Shown one piece after another: positions 7,621 to 15,404 of a stretch of 36,864 nucleotides of DNA. A model generated the notes under the pieces. The model was given only the letters and a program-made list of their open reading frames with translations. It had not been told where the DNA came from and made no database searches. This DNA comes from Eubacterium sp. (GTDB taxonomy: Bacteria; Bacillota; Clostridia; Lachnospirales; Lachnospiraceae): the NCBI GenBank assembly GCA_017459345.1, contig JAFUDC010000157.1, positions 1 to 36,864 of the forward strand, read 5' to 3'. Each line of letters starts with the position of its first letter. The stretch's first letter is position 1. The position numbers were made by a program, and so were the translations under genes.

Positions 7621-8676
7621 TCAACCCAGGCGCTTGACCATGGTCTCATAATTTACAGAAGATATCAGTGCAGTGTCTCGGCTGATCCTGCCCTCTCTGT
7701 AGAGCTTCAGCAAGCTTCCGTCCATGGTGCACATGCCGTCAGCAGCACCGGCCTGCATGGCGGACTCCAGCTGATGGAGCTTATCCTCCCGGATCATGTT
7801 CTGGATAGCTACGGTAGATTTCATAATCTCGAACACCGGCAGCTGTCCGCCATCAACAGAAGGAACCAGCTGCTGACAAACCACTCCCTTTAGAATCTGA
7901 GCCAGCTGGATTTTTACCTGCTTCTGCTGGTTTGCAGGGAAGACATCAAGTATGCGGTTGATGGTGTTGGCGGCACTGCTGGTATGGAGTGTAGATAAAA
8001 GAAGCACACCGGTCTCCGCAGCTGTGAGAGCTGCTGAGATGGTATCATAGTCTCTCATCTCGCCAAGAAGGATGACATCGGGGCTTTCTCTGAGAGCCGA
8101 CCGGAGTGAATCCAGGTAACCCGGGGTATCGATTGAAATCTCCCTCTGGGTTACGATAGCCTTGTCATGTCTGTGTATGTACTCGATGGGGTCCTCCATG
8201 GTGATGATATGGCAGTCTCTGCTCCGGTTAATCCGGTCAATCATACAGGCCAGGGTAGTGGACTTTCCGGTACCGGCGGACCCGGTGATAAGAACAAGGC
8301 CTTTCTTGTTCTCTGACAGAGACAGGACGCTGTCCGGAATCCCCAGCTTAACCGGATCCGGCAGCCCGAAGTGAATCACACGGATTACTGCTGCCAGGGA
8401 ACCGCGCTGCCTGAAAATGTTCACTCGGAATCGGCCCATTCGGGAGAGGGCAAAAGAGAAGTCATCATCGATTCCCCGGTCAACATTAGCCCGGTCTCTC
8501 TTGCTTATTTCATAAATGGAATCCACCAGTACCATGATATCATCCGGCAGCAGCCGGTCAGATTCCATCCTGTGCTGATGCCCGTCACACTTAAATGTGA
8601 CAGGAAGACCGGCGATCAGAAAGATGTCCGCCGCATCCAGCTCTATCGCTTTTTCTAATATTTCCTGGATTGTCAT
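7621..8676 (-). CDS. pilT: PilT-type type IV pilus ATPase
   Basis: Cytoplasmic hexameric secretion ATPase of 351 residues, the size of PilT, which in other bacteria powers pilus retraction. Walker A is GSAGTGKS (132-139), the Asp box is MEDPIEYIH (160-168), Walker B is DVILLGEMRD (200-209) and the His box is LLLSTLHTSSAANT (225-238). The C-terminal AIQNMIRE corresponds to the AIRNLIRE motif needed for retraction in PilT and absent in PilB. The ATG has AAAGGA 8 bases upstream. It lies in an operon with a PilC/GspF platform protein and small pilin-like proteins. No extension ATPase PilB is in the window, so this enzyme may be the only motor of the system or PilB is encoded elsewhere. Confidence 0.92.
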   Translation of the reverse strand: MTIQEILEKAIELDAADIFLIAGLPVTFKCDGHQHRMESDRLLPDDIMVLVDSIYEISKRDRANVDRGIDDDFSFALSRMGRFRVNIFRQRGSLAAVIRVIHFGLPDPVKLGIPDSVLSLSENKKGLVLITGSAGTGKSTTLACMIDRINRSRDCHIITMEDPIEYIHRHDKAIVTQREISIDTPGYLDSLRSALRESPDVILLGEMRDYDTISAALTAAETGVLLLSTLHTSSAANTINRILDVFPANQQKQVKIQLAQILKGVVCQQLVPSVDGGQLPVFEIMKSTVAIQNMIREDKLHQLESAMQAGAADGMCTMDGSLLKLYREGRISRDTALISSVNYETMVKRLG

Positions 8677-8696
8677 TGATCCATTCCTTTCTTAAA

Positions 8697-9092
8697 CTAC
8701 TGCCACAGATTGCCGATATCCATATCCTGACTCCACTCCTTTTCCTGCTTCCAGGAAACGATGCGGCAGTGATTGTTTTCAATTGCTATGCCGACCAGCA
8801 GCTTTGAACCATCCTGCTCAAATGTCTTCCAGATTACCCCGTTTTCATCCTTGCTGGTACCCAGCAGGTCTCTCGTCTGATTATTGACCAGTGCATCCTC
8901 TGCTTCCGCCAGGAAAGCCTGCCCTTCCCGTTCCAGTGCGTAGCGGGTTTTTACTGTATCCGCATACTTTTCCGCCAGGTGCATATCAGCCCGGGCAGTG
9001 GTGAATGTCAGGATGGACAGGGTAGTCAGGCAGATACTGATGATCGTGAGCAGGAGAGTCAGCGGTCCCAGCTTAATGGGTATCTGATTCAT
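8697..9092 (-). CDS. small membrane-anchored pilin-like protein (unrecognised)
   Basis: Protein of 131 residues, not recognised by name. A hydrophobic helix covers about residues 8-32 (LGPLTLLLTIISICLTTLSI), followed by an amphipathic helical stretch with basic and acidic residues and a short mixed C-terminal domain ending in SQDMDIGNLWQ. This one-helix-plus-small-domain plan is that of minor pilins, but no class III Gly/Glu leader-peptidase site is seen. ATG overlaps the stop of the upstream gene as ATGA, and GGAGG lies 7 bases upstream. It sits between two other pilin-like genes and pilT. Confidence 0.75.
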   Translation of the reverse strand: MNQIPIKLGPLTLLLTIISICLTTLSILTFTTARADMHLAEKYADTVKTRYALEREGQAFLAEAEDALVNNQTRDLLGTSKDENGVIWKTFEQDGSKLLVGIAIENNHCRIVSWKQEKEWSQDMDIGNLWQ

Positions 9093-9550
9093 TCTCCCAC
9101 CTCCTTAACATATACTCCTGTATCCAGAACATAAAGAGGCTCATCGAGTCCTTCATAGATAACCTTGATGGTGCTTTCCACATAATCGCCGGCCCGGACA
9201 GATGATCCTGCCGTCGTCCAACTCACCAGTACCATATAGTGTCCCTCCGGATCGGGAGACATGTTCTCATCGTATCGGGCCACCAGTCCGGGAGACATGC
9301 CTTCCTCCAGGCGCCTTGCATTATCCGCCTGATTAAGAAGAGTTTCCAGTTTATCAAGACTGTCGGAGGCCGATACCGCCTCCGCCGCGTTCTCCGCCAG
9401 GCAGACGGCATTATTCAGCCTTCTTGCCCGGACAGTCTGCCTCCTTCCGGCTCCGAATACATTGGTCAGAACCATGATAATGGCCATAAAGACCACGATC
9501 AGGAGAATGGTCTCCAGGTAGAATGCCGTAATATGCTGATTCTTCTTCAT
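9089..9550 (-). CDS. pilin-like membrane-anchored protein (unrecognised)
   Basis: Protein of 153 residues with one N-terminal hydrophobic segment at about 8-33 (ITAFYLETILLIVVFMAIIM). The FYLETILLIVVF stretch with its Glu resembles the FTLIEVLVVI start of type IV pilins, although the preceding Gly of a normal prepilin peptidase site is not obvious. The rest is a helical region then a beta-rich domain (HYMVLVSWTT, STIKVIYEG). The start is chosen as the ATG whose first base is shared with the upstream stop (TGATG); a GTG one codon earlier is an alternative. Overlapping ends with both neighbours indicate tight coupling. Confidence 0.75.
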   Translation of the reverse strand: MKKNQHITAFYLETILLIVVFMAIIMVLTNVFGAGRRQTVRARRLNNAVCLAENAAEAVSASDSLDKLETLLNQADNARRLEEGMSPGLVARYDENMSPDPEGHYMVLVSWTTAGSSVRAGDYVESTIKVIYEGLDEPLYVLDTGVYVKEVGE

Positions 9551-10017
9551 CACTCACCGCCCCCTCTGCTTCTAAGATGGAGCAGCACCTGTCCGGCATC
9601 TGTCCTGATATCCAAAAGTCCCCTCTCGAGTTCTTTCATCTCAAATGTCTTTGTTTCGCCTATGATATTGGCATGATCCGGAGCCAGGGCGGCGTCTTCC
9701 GGGCCATAATCCTCTAACAGCTTATCATCCTTACGATAAATGCGCAGGGCGTAGCCGCTTGCTCCATCGTGGATGACCAGGGTCTGACCGTACTCACTGT
9801 CCTGGATCTGTACCGCCTTCTCCTGGTCATAGCCCCTGAGTACTGTTGATAAATAGGAAATCAGAGCCCTGCTCTTCATATTATCATTCTGCCCGGAAAC
9901 AGTGTTGCGGTAATTCTGAGCTCCGAACACCACCAGCAGGAAAAAGCCGGCCAGAAACAGGGCTGCGATCCCTATCGTATAAAGCCCCAGAGGGGATTGT
10001 CCTTCACGCTTCACCAT
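9550..10017 (-). CDS. membrane-anchored protein, possibly DUF4860 family
   Basis: Protein of 155 residues. A short basic N-terminus precedes a hydrophobic segment at about 11-33 (LYTIGIAALFLAGFFLLVVF), then an extracellular-type domain with beta strands (GQTLVIHDG, GYALRIYRKDD) and a C-terminal DAGQVLLHLRS strand. I recall DUF4860 as a family with this layout in Lachnospiraceae pilus-like operons, but this is from memory. GGGGGG lies 5 bases before the ATG. It overlaps the following gene by one base. Confidence 0.72.
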   Translation of the reverse strand: MVKREGQSPLGLYTIGIAALFLAGFFLLVVFGAQNYRNTVSGQNDNMKSRALISYLSTVLRGYDQEKAVQIQDSEYGQTLVIHDGASGYALRIYRKDDKLLEDYGPEDAALAPDHANIIGETKTFEMKELERGLLDIRTDAGQVLLHLRSRGGGE

Positions 10018-10029
10018 GTGTCCCCCCTC

Positions 10030-10344
10030 TTACTTGGCAATTACCTTCACTGTAGGCGGAAGATTGGAGGCAAACGCCTCATATCTTACATAGTAGTCCC
10101 TGGTATTGACCTGCAGGCCGTAGTTGTCCTCCAGGTAGCTCAGACTTTCGGGATAAACTCCCTCCACGACATAGCACTGGAGCGCGCTCCGCTCCACTGC
10201 AGCCTCAATAGCAGCGGCCCCCTCGTCACTCAGGTCTCTTCCCGGATCCTTGCCCGAGAAGAAACTGATCACCACCAGAGCCACCAGCAGAACAATCAGT
10301 CCGATAATCCATATATTCTTTTTCGATGCAGTATCTGAATACAT
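10030..10344 (-). CDS. small membrane-anchored protein of the pilus-like operon
   Basis: Protein of 104 residues, not assigned to a named family. It has a short cytoplasmic start, a hydrophobic helix at about 11-29 (IWIIGLIVLLVALVVISFF), then a helix-rich domain with AIEAAVERSALQCYVVEGVYP, a pattern like the N-terminal helix and following turn of small pseudopilins (many residues aligned with a pilin ...QCYxxEGxYP segment). GGAGAA lies 6 bases before the ATG. It lies directly downstream of the pilC-like gene and may be the main filament or a pseudopilin subunit. Confidence 0.75.
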   Translation of the reverse strand: MYSDTASKKNIWIIGLIVLLVALVVISFFSGKDPGRDLSDEGAAAIEAAVERSALQCYVVEGVYPESLSYLEDNYGLQVNTRDYYVRYEAFASNLPPTVKVIAK

Positions 10345-10364
10345 GTTAATTCTCCAACTAAAAA

Positions 10365-11411
10365 CTAAATCACTGAATTCATCATGCCGATAAGCGGCAG
10401 CATCACACTTAAGAGCGACAGCCCAACCGTGAACATAAGCACACCGGAAAGGAGCGGATCGATGATTCCCACCAGCTGATCCACCTCATGAATGCAGTTC
10501 TCTTCCAGAAGCTCTGTCAGTCTTTTCAGTACATTCTCCATGTTTCCGCTTCGTTCCCCGGCCAGGAGCATCCTGCCGTATACCGGTTCAAAGAGGTCCT
10601 CATCATAAGCCGCCTGGGCAATGCTGTGTCCTTCCTCCATATGTACCACACATTTTTTCAGCTTGTCCTCCACAGGTTCACAGGCAGTCATGGGTATGCT
10701 GTCCAGAACCGCCTCATCCTGCATCTTTCCGCTTGCCAGGAATGTGGCCATGGCAGAGGTAAAACGGAACATGCCGTGGCTCTCCAGGATGGAGGCACAG
10801 AGTTTATTCTTCCGCAGAACTTTCTCTACTGAGGCCCGCCTTCCGTGCGTCCACATATATAAGCCAGCCAGCAGGGCTGCTGCCAGTACCACCATGATGA
10901 TCAGGGCCAGCCAGCAGAAGCCGTAGGCCCAGCGCACATAGCTGTAGGTAGATGAGGAAAGACTTCCGGTCAGATTATTATATACATCAGTAAATGCCGG
11001 AAGCACCATCACCAGCATTACTGCCAGCACCGCGATAATCAATACCAGCATGGCCGCCGGATAGGTTACGGCATTGCGCAGCTTTTCAGAAATGGTCTTC
11101 TGGTCAGCGTAATATCTGGACAGCTGAAAAAGCACATCCTCCAGCCGGCCGGAGCTTTCTCCCACCTCAACCATCTGAAGGGCATATTCGGGGAAAATCC
11201 CGCTCTCCTTCATGGCTATGGAAAGTCCATATCCCATATCCGTCTGCTCTTTCATCACTTTAAGCCCCTCTTCCAGGATACCCCCGGAAGCATGCTTACC
11301 GCTTTGCAGCAGTTCAATGGCCTCATCTGTCTGTATGCCTGCCTGCACCATCATGGCCATGCTCTCGCAGAATGCACTGACGCCCAGATGATCCAATTCG
11401 TGTTTGCTCAT
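10365..11411 (-). CDS. pilC: PilC/GspF-type inner-membrane platform protein
   Basis: Polytopic membrane protein of 348 residues on which the type IV pilus or type II secretion ATPase acts. Two homologous GspF domains are visible: the first with LQMVEVGESSGRLEDVLFQLS and the second with RMLLAGERSGNMENVLKRL, each containing the family motif GExSGxLexxL. Three hydrophobic segments follow the usual pattern: about 118-138, 160-185 and 318-345. Length is typical to slightly short. GGAGGGTGA precedes the ATG. It is the second gene of the operon, after the transglutaminase lipoprotein, and is followed by small pilin-like genes and pilT. Confidence 0.9.
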   Translation of the reverse strand: MSKHELDHLGVSAFCESMAMMVQAGIQTDEAIELLQSGKHASGGILEEGLKVMKEQTDMGYGLSIAMKESGIFPEYALQMVEVGESSGRLEDVLFQLSRYYADQKTISEKLRNAVTYPAAMLVLIIAVLAVMLVMVLPAFTDVYNNLTGSLSSSTYSYVRWAYGFCWLALIIMVVLAAALLAGLYMWTHGRRASVEKVLRKNKLCASILESHGMFRFTSAMATFLASGKMQDEAVLDSIPMTACEPVEDKLKKCVVHMEEGHSIAQAAYDEDLFEPVYGRMLLAGERSGNMENVLKRLTELLEENCIHEVDQLVGIIDPLLSGVLMFTVGLSLLSVMLPLIGMMNSVI

Positions 11412-11429
11412 ACTTTCACCCTCCGCTAT

Positions 11430-12431
11430 CTAATAACAATACACGTCCGTGTAATTACTGCCGTCACCGATAAAATCACCGTCTGCCCCGTTAGCCGCGA
11501 AGGTCAGGTCCAGACGGTTCCAGTCATCTCCTGTCACCTCATAATCTACAGTGACCCAGCCTGTCTCCTCTGTGTAGAACATGTTCCAGGCATGGTAGAG
11601 GTCGTTGGGGGATACATAGCCGAAAATCACCTTGGTCGGAATTCCCTGACTTCGAAGCATGGCTGCTGCCAGAGAAGCATAATCAAAGCATATCCCCTTC
11701 CCGCTGCTTAAGGTCTCATCAGGATCCGGCAGGTAGCCCACCTTAACATCCTTGGCCTTCTCCTTATCATAGGACACATTGTCACAGACATAGTCATAGA
11801 TCTCATGGACAACCCCAAGGGCATCCTCAGACCGGGAGGCAAGCTTCTGCGCCACCTTGACACAGGCGTCATCCGGGCCATAGCTTACATACTCGCTGGG
11901 CCTTATAAATGGCTGAAACTGGTCTTTTATCGTGACATCGCAGGATGTGGAAAAAAGCTCTGCATACTTGCTGTCGATGACATTCTCCATGATACGGAAC
12001 CGGTAGGATCCGTCGCCGCACTGGAGCGGATAGAAGCAGGGGGTGCCATCCCCCTTCAGGTCATAATTATAGGTGGAATCATCCATGAGAACCTGAAACT
12101 TCAGCCGCTGGTCTGAGACAGCCGACACACCCACATAGCCCTGGTCTGCGGCAGACAGGTCAATACTTGCCGTGCTGTCTCCTTCAGCCTTGTCGGAGTG
12201 GAACTTTGTCAGGGCCAGATCCGGTGCCTGATAGGGATTCTCAACCTTCTTCTCTGAATCCTCTGATTTATCTGCCTTGGCATCCTGGCTCATCTCCTGG
12301 CTTCCGGCCTTAAGGGTCTCCTCCGGAGTCCCGGCCTGAGGAGCGGAATCCTCTTTCCCGCATCCTGTAAGACACAGAAGAAGCAAGATGATCAGCACAG
12401 GCAGAAGGCGTATAGGTTTTGTCGAACGCAA
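11430..12431 (-). CDS. transglutaminase-like lipoprotein
   Basis: Predicted lipoprotein of 333 residues: hydrophobic signal with lipobox LTGC, acylated Cys24, then a Ser/Glu/Lys-rich linker to about residue 70. Residues about 85-185 form a beta-rich domain. A transglutaminase-like papain-fold core follows, with Cys248 in GKGICFDYASLAAAML, His280 in YHAWNMFY and Asp296 in WVTVDYE as a likely catalytic triad. Such proteins can be proteases or crosslinking enzymes at the cell surface. The start codon is TTG (12429-12431), supported by GAGGTG 7 bases upstream and by the good signal peptide. It is the first gene of the pilus-like operon and has its own promoter, so a role in processing or anchoring surface filaments is a reasonable guess. 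Confidence 0.85.
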   Translation of the reverse strand: MRSTKPIRLLPVLIILLLLCLTGCGKEDSAPQAGTPEETLKAGSQEMSQDAKADKSEDSEKKVENPYQAPDLALTKFHSDKAEGDSTASIDLSAADQGYVGVSAVSDQRLKFQVLMDDSTYNYDLKGDGTPCFYPLQCGDGSYRFRIMENVIDSKYAELFSTSCDVTIKDQFQPFIRPSEYVSYGPDDACVKVAQKLASRSEDALGVVHEIYDYVCDNVSYDKEKAKDVKVGYLPDPDETLSSGKGICFDYASLAAAMLRSQGIPTKVIFGYVSPNDLYHAWNMFYTEETGWVTVDYEVTGDDWNRLDLTFAANGADGDFIGDGSNYTDVYCY

Positions 12432-12480
12432 AATCCGTCACCTCTTAATTCCTTTAAAATTCGTCTCTGCAGACAATTTC

Positions 12481-12509
12481 AATATACCATAGGCATATCA
12501 AAAAAACAA
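12481..12509 (-). promoter_or_regulatory. promoter of the transglutaminase-pilC-pilT operon
   Basis: Minus-strand -35 TTGTTT (12504-12509), 17-base spacer, -10 TATATT (12481-12486), about 50 bases before the TTG start. It lies in the 134-base gap after truA. Confidence 0.55.
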
Positions 12510-12565
12510 CAAAAGCTTCATAGATATTATTCCCTCAAAAATAAAAGAATATCCTCTGAAATCAG

Positions 12566-13303
12566 TCAATAATCCACCTTCATCAGACATAATCCCTGGG
12601 GGGGAGCTGTCGGTCCGGCCAGCTTCCGGTCTCTTGCCTCAAGAATCTCCATCACCTTCTCAGGCGCAATCTTTCCCCTGCCCACTTCAAGTAAGGTTCC
12701 TGTCAGGATCCGCACCATATTCTGGAGGAAGCCTGTTCCATGATAATTAAAGTAGATAAAGCCACCCTTTCGGACGATCTCTATCCGGTCCACTATCCGG
12801 ACTGTGGACTTCTTCATATGAGAATTGCCGCAGAAGCTTTTATAATCATGCTTTCCCTCCAGATAGGCTGCTGCCTGTCTCATCCGGTCGACATCAGGAT
12901 GATAATCAAGCATTGTCACATATTTTCTCTGGAAAACCGGCTTAACCGGCCCGTCAAAGCAGGTGTAGCAGTAGAGCTTGCCCACAGCCTTGTAGCGGGC
13001 ATGAAAACGGTCTGATGCCTCTCTGACTTCCTTTACAGCGATATCATCCGGAAGATAGCGGTTCATATAATCCCGGATCTCTTCCGGTTCCATCTCCGTT
13101 TCCATCACCGCATTGGCCACCATGGCCCTGGCATGAACACCGGCATCGGTTCTTCCGGCCCCGATCACATCGATAAAGCTGCCGCACATTCTTGTCAGCA
13201 CCTGTTCCAGCTTACCCTGGATGGTATCCCTGTCCGGCTGATGCTCCCAGCCGTAATATCTGCTTCCATCATAGGCGATTGTCAATTTATAATTCTTTTT
13301 CAT
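12566..13303 (-). CDS. truA: tRNA pseudouridine(38-40) synthase TruA
   Basis: Modifies uridines 38-40 in the anticodon stem of many tRNAs. The product is 245 residues, the normal TruA size. The catalytic Asp53 is in GAGRTDAGVHARA; the N-terminal YKLTIAYDGSRYYGWEHQ and the C-terminal GTGFLQNMVRILTGTLLEVG are family hallmarks. I use the ATG at 13301-13303 (AGAGGAAAGA upstream); a TTG six codons earlier is less likely because it would place the start within that ribosome binding site. It is apparently a single gene, followed by the promoter of the pilus-like operon and preceded by a long AT-rich intergenic region. Confidence 0.95.
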   Translation of the reverse strand: MKKNYKLTIAYDGSRYYGWEHQPDRDTIQGKLEQVLTRMCGSFIDVIGAGRTDAGVHARAMVANAVMETEMEPEEIRDYMNRYLPDDIAVKEVREASDRFHARYKAVGKLYCYTCFDGPVKPVFQRKYVTMLDYHPDVDRMRQAAAYLEGKHDYKSFCGNSHMKKSTVRIVDRIEIVRKGGFIYFNYHGTGFLQNMVRILTGTLLEVGRGKIAPEKVMEILEARDRKLAGPTAPPQGLCLMKVDY

Positions 13304-13420
13304 CTGCTCTTTCCTCTGCAAGCACCAGCTTTTTTCTAATTAAGTTTATTCACATTGTAACTCATCAAACCACATATCGATTACGCTGTTCTAAGCAGTC
13401 AGCTCACATTAATAGTGATA

Positions 13421-13438
13421 GATTTTTTCGAAAAAATC
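13421..13438. repeat. 18-bp perfect palindrome
   Basis: GATTTTTTCGAAAAAATC reads the same on both strands. It lies about 120 bases upstream of truA and could be an operator for a dimeric regulator. It is too AT-rich and loop-free to be a normal terminator. Confidence 0.6.
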
Positions 13439-13709
13439 AAGTTCAGAATATTTTTTTCTCCATGCCTCTTTCCAACCCCCCGTTTACTATTGAATAAAAA
13501 AACTGTCGGGATTCTTTCAGTCATCTGCTTCATCTTAAGTTCTATTTTGTCTATTCACATCATATAAATATAATTATCTGAAAATAAATGTTATTTTTCA
13601 TCTTTAAAAGACAATTATTTGGGTAAAAAAAAGTGTTATTTCCAAGTAAGACAGATTAATACTTCTTAACCACAATCTTTAGTTGTGGTATTATGGAATT
13701 CTTGTTGTT

Positions 13710-13737
13710 TTTACAAATTTCTTTCGAATGTTACAAT
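13710..13737 (+). promoter_or_regulatory. strong sigma-A-type promoter of the membrane protein gene
   Basis: -35 TTTACA (13710-13715), 16-base spacer, -10 TACAAT (13732-13737). The predicted leader of about 70 bases begins with a stable hairpin and ends with AAGGAGGAG before the start codon. Confidence 0.65.
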
Positions 13738-13748
13738 ATCCCTATCAT

Positions 13749-13771
13749 TAAGCACATGGGAAACGTGCTTA
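13749..13771 (+). other. 5'-terminal leader hairpin
   Basis: TAAGCAC pairs with GTGCTTA around a 9-base loop (7 base pairs). It falls within a few bases of the predicted transcription start. Stem-loops at the extreme 5' end are known to protect mRNAs from decay, so it may stabilise this transcript. Confidence 0.45.
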
Positions 13772-13813
13772 GGACATATAATTATATTCATACATGTATA
13801 AGGAGGAGTTGTT

Positions 13814-14725
13814 ATGAGTATTATTAATTTAATTGCTGCTTTTGGCGGCGGTCTCTTTGCAGCTGCTATCGGTGGTGTTCCGGCATTTATCTTTACCGGT
13901 GTTTTCTCCATCGTTGGTGCTGTAGCTGGTATGTGTGGTGCTGCTGATGCATCCAACATCCTTGTTAACTATTTCGCTTTTGGTTCTTTCTTTGGACCGC
14001 ACATTTCCTTCGCAGGCGCTGTTGCTGCTGCAGCATACGCTAAGAAGAAAGGCATCCTTGAGAACGGTGCTGATATCGTTACTCCACTTGCCGGACTGAA
14101 CGCTCCTGACGTTCTCTTAGTTGGTGGTGTATTTGGTGTTATCGGTTACTTATTCAAAGAATTAGTAATTGCTAATCTCTTTGCAGGAACCATCTCCCCA
14201 CGTCTTGTAACAGACGCACCCGGAATCACAGTATTCTGTTCCGCTCTGTTAGTTCGTGCTATCTTCGGTGGCGCAAGATTTAAGACATCTGATAACGTAA
14301 TCAGCAGTGGCAACGTTCTTTCCACCACAATCGTTATCGGTGCTGGATATTCCTTAGTAGTTGCTGGTATCTACACTGGCGCTGTTGCAGCTGGTGTTCC
14401 GGTTGAAGCATTTGGCGGATTATATCATGTAGTAATCTTCGGTCTTGCTGCTATCGGTTTAACATTCGCTACAATGGGTCATGCATTCTTCGGATGCCAC
14501 CATATCGTAATTATCGCAGCTGAGGCTACAGTTCAGTCTTATGCTCGTATGGGTAACCTTTTCGCATCTCTGATCATCGGTGTGATCTTCGGTACAATCG
14601 CCGCTATCATCGCTGATATCGAGGGTAACACAATCAACTGTGGTACAGATTCCCATATTGATAACCCTGCATGCGCTATCTTCATCATGACATTTGTTGT
14701 TAATGCTTGTTTCCCGGCAGCTTAA
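13814..14725 (+). CDS. multi-pass membrane protein of unknown function, likely highly expressed
   Basis: Protein of 303 residues that I do not recognise by name. It is almost entirely hydrophobic with about eight to nine membrane segments rich in Gly and Ala. Near-repeated Gly-rich openings (FGGGLFAAAIGGVPAFIF, VGGVFGVIGYLF) and several His in or near membrane segments stand out: His63 in FFGPHISFAG, His205, His223 and His229-230 in MGHAFFGCHHIV, plus Cys276, His281 and Cys287 in the last loop. This suggests a permease, perhaps for a metal or small solute, but that is inference. Codon choice is strongly biased (GTT, GCT, GGT, ATC, few rare codons), unlike the neighbours and typical of abundant proteins. 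The ribosome binding site AAGGAGGAG, the promoter, the leader hairpin and a strong terminator make a single-gene unit. Confidence 0.88.
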   Translation: MSIINLIAAFGGGLFAAAIGGVPAFIFTGVFSIVGAVAGMCGAADASNILVNYFAFGSFFGPHISFAGAVAAAAYAKKKGILENGADIVTPLAGLNAPDVLLVGGVFGVIGYLFKELVIANLFAGTISPRLVTDAPGITVFCSALLVRAIFGGARFKTSDNVISSGNVLSTTIVIGAGYSLVVAGIYTGAVAAGVPVEAFGGLYHVVIFGLAAIGLTFATMGHAFFGCHHIVIIAAEATVQSYARMGNLFASLIIGVIFGTIAAIIADIEGNTINCGTDSHIDNPACAIFIMTFVVNACFPAA

Positions 14726-14775
14726 TTTAATCGATTATAATTAAGCAATATTTAAGCATTAGAAGATAATAATTC

Positions 14776-14804
14776 GAGGCTCTCGATAGAGAGCCTCTTT
14801 TTTT
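14776..14804 (+). terminator. strong intrinsic terminator
   Basis: Perfect 9-bp stem GAGGCTCTC/GAGAGCCTC with a GATA loop, followed by seven T. It lies 50 bases after the membrane protein stop. The T-run reaches the last codon of the converging phosphoesterase gene at 14803. Confidence 0.92.
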
Positions 14805-15252
14805 ATATCACTATCTTCTCCACTTTGTACTTTCCATCCTCCACTGTCATCACTGCGCAGGTCTTCTCTCCTCCAAATCGGCTTAGGGAACAGGAGCCGG
14901 GATTCAGCCAAAGTCTCCCCTTACTGATTTCTTCTTTAAACCGGTGAGTATGTCCGTATATGATCACGTCAGCCCGGATCAGGTCTCTGCCCACATCCTT
15001 CTTATTATGTACCATCAGAAAGCGCAGGCCTTCCAGCTCAAACATAAGCTTATCTTTCAGCCTGACTGCCCAGCTGCCATCACAATTCCCCCTGACCACA
15101 TACAGTCTGCCCAGGAAACGGATATGATCCAGGAGGGATTCTGATGTGACATCACCGGCATGGAAGATGCAGTCGCATTCCTTTAAAATATCTATCACCC
15201 TCTGATCCAGTATATCGTGGGTATCTGATATGATTCCAATACGTACAGACAT
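14803..15252 (-). CDS. YfcE/MJ0936-type metallophosphoesterase
   Basis: Cytoplasmic metal-dependent phosphodiesterase of 149 residues, of the small YfcE-like family (calcineurin-like fold). The metal-binding motifs are in order: ISDTHD (Asp10, His12), FHAGDV, RGNCD, a His in MVHNKK and GHTHRF, then NPGSCSLSRFG near the end. Substrates in vivo are not known for most members. The start ATG has AAGAGG 7 bases upstream. It is a single gene, convergent with the membrane protein gene and divergent from the HD-domain gene. Confidence 0.9.
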   Translation of the reverse strand: MSVRIGIISDTHDILDQRVIDILKECDCIFHAGDVTSESLLDHIRFLGRLYVVRGNCDGSWAVRLKDKLMFELEGLRFLMVHNKKDVGRDLIRADVIIYGHTHRFKEEISKGRLWLNPGSCSLSRFGGEKTCAVMTVEDGKYKVEKIVI

Positions 15253-15338
15253 GAATTAACCTCTTTTTCCCTGGGATTTGTAAGTCAGATACCATCTCAG
15301 TCAGGCAATGTATTACAGACACTTTTTCCATAATCCGC

Positions 15339-15367
15339 TTGATTTTTTCAAATTCATATATTAAGAT
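15339..15367 (+). promoter_or_regulatory. possible promoter of the HD-domain gene
   Basis: TTGATT (15339-15344), 17-base spacer, TAAGAT (15362-15367) about 40 bases before the start codon. The -10 is a four-of-six match only. Confidence 0.35.
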
Positions 15368-15404
15368 ATGGACATTAATACAGGAAGGGTGAATCAGACA
15401 AGCT

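Larger units (their letters stand above)
13304..13813. other. 510-bp AT-rich divergent intergenic region
   Basis: No convincing coding frame is seen on either strand. It contains an 18-bp perfect palindrome (13421-13438), a 7-bp hairpin ACCACAA/TTGTGGT (13669-13689), a strong plus-strand promoter (13710-13737), a leader hairpin (13749-13771) and the ribosome binding site AAGGAGGAG before the ATG at 13814. The promoter of truA must also be here, but I cannot place it with confidence. Much of 13500-13660 is plain AT-rich sequence with nothing recognisable. Confidence 0.7.

Noticed and set aside
7548-7649. N-terminal extension of the HPt gene into pilT
   Set aside because: No suitable ribosome binding site and an unlikely sequence; ATG 7547 has a strong site upstream.
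12418-12426. TTTGTCGAA, a full Spo0A-box match
   Set aside because: It lies inside the first codons of the transglutaminase lipoprotein, downstream of its promoter, and the core 7-mer is expected several times by chance in the window.
13711-13959. Minus-strand 82-codon frame at the start of the membrane protein gene
   Set aside because: Overlaps the promoter, leader and start of the plus-strand gene; Ala/Pro/Thr-rich antisense shadow.
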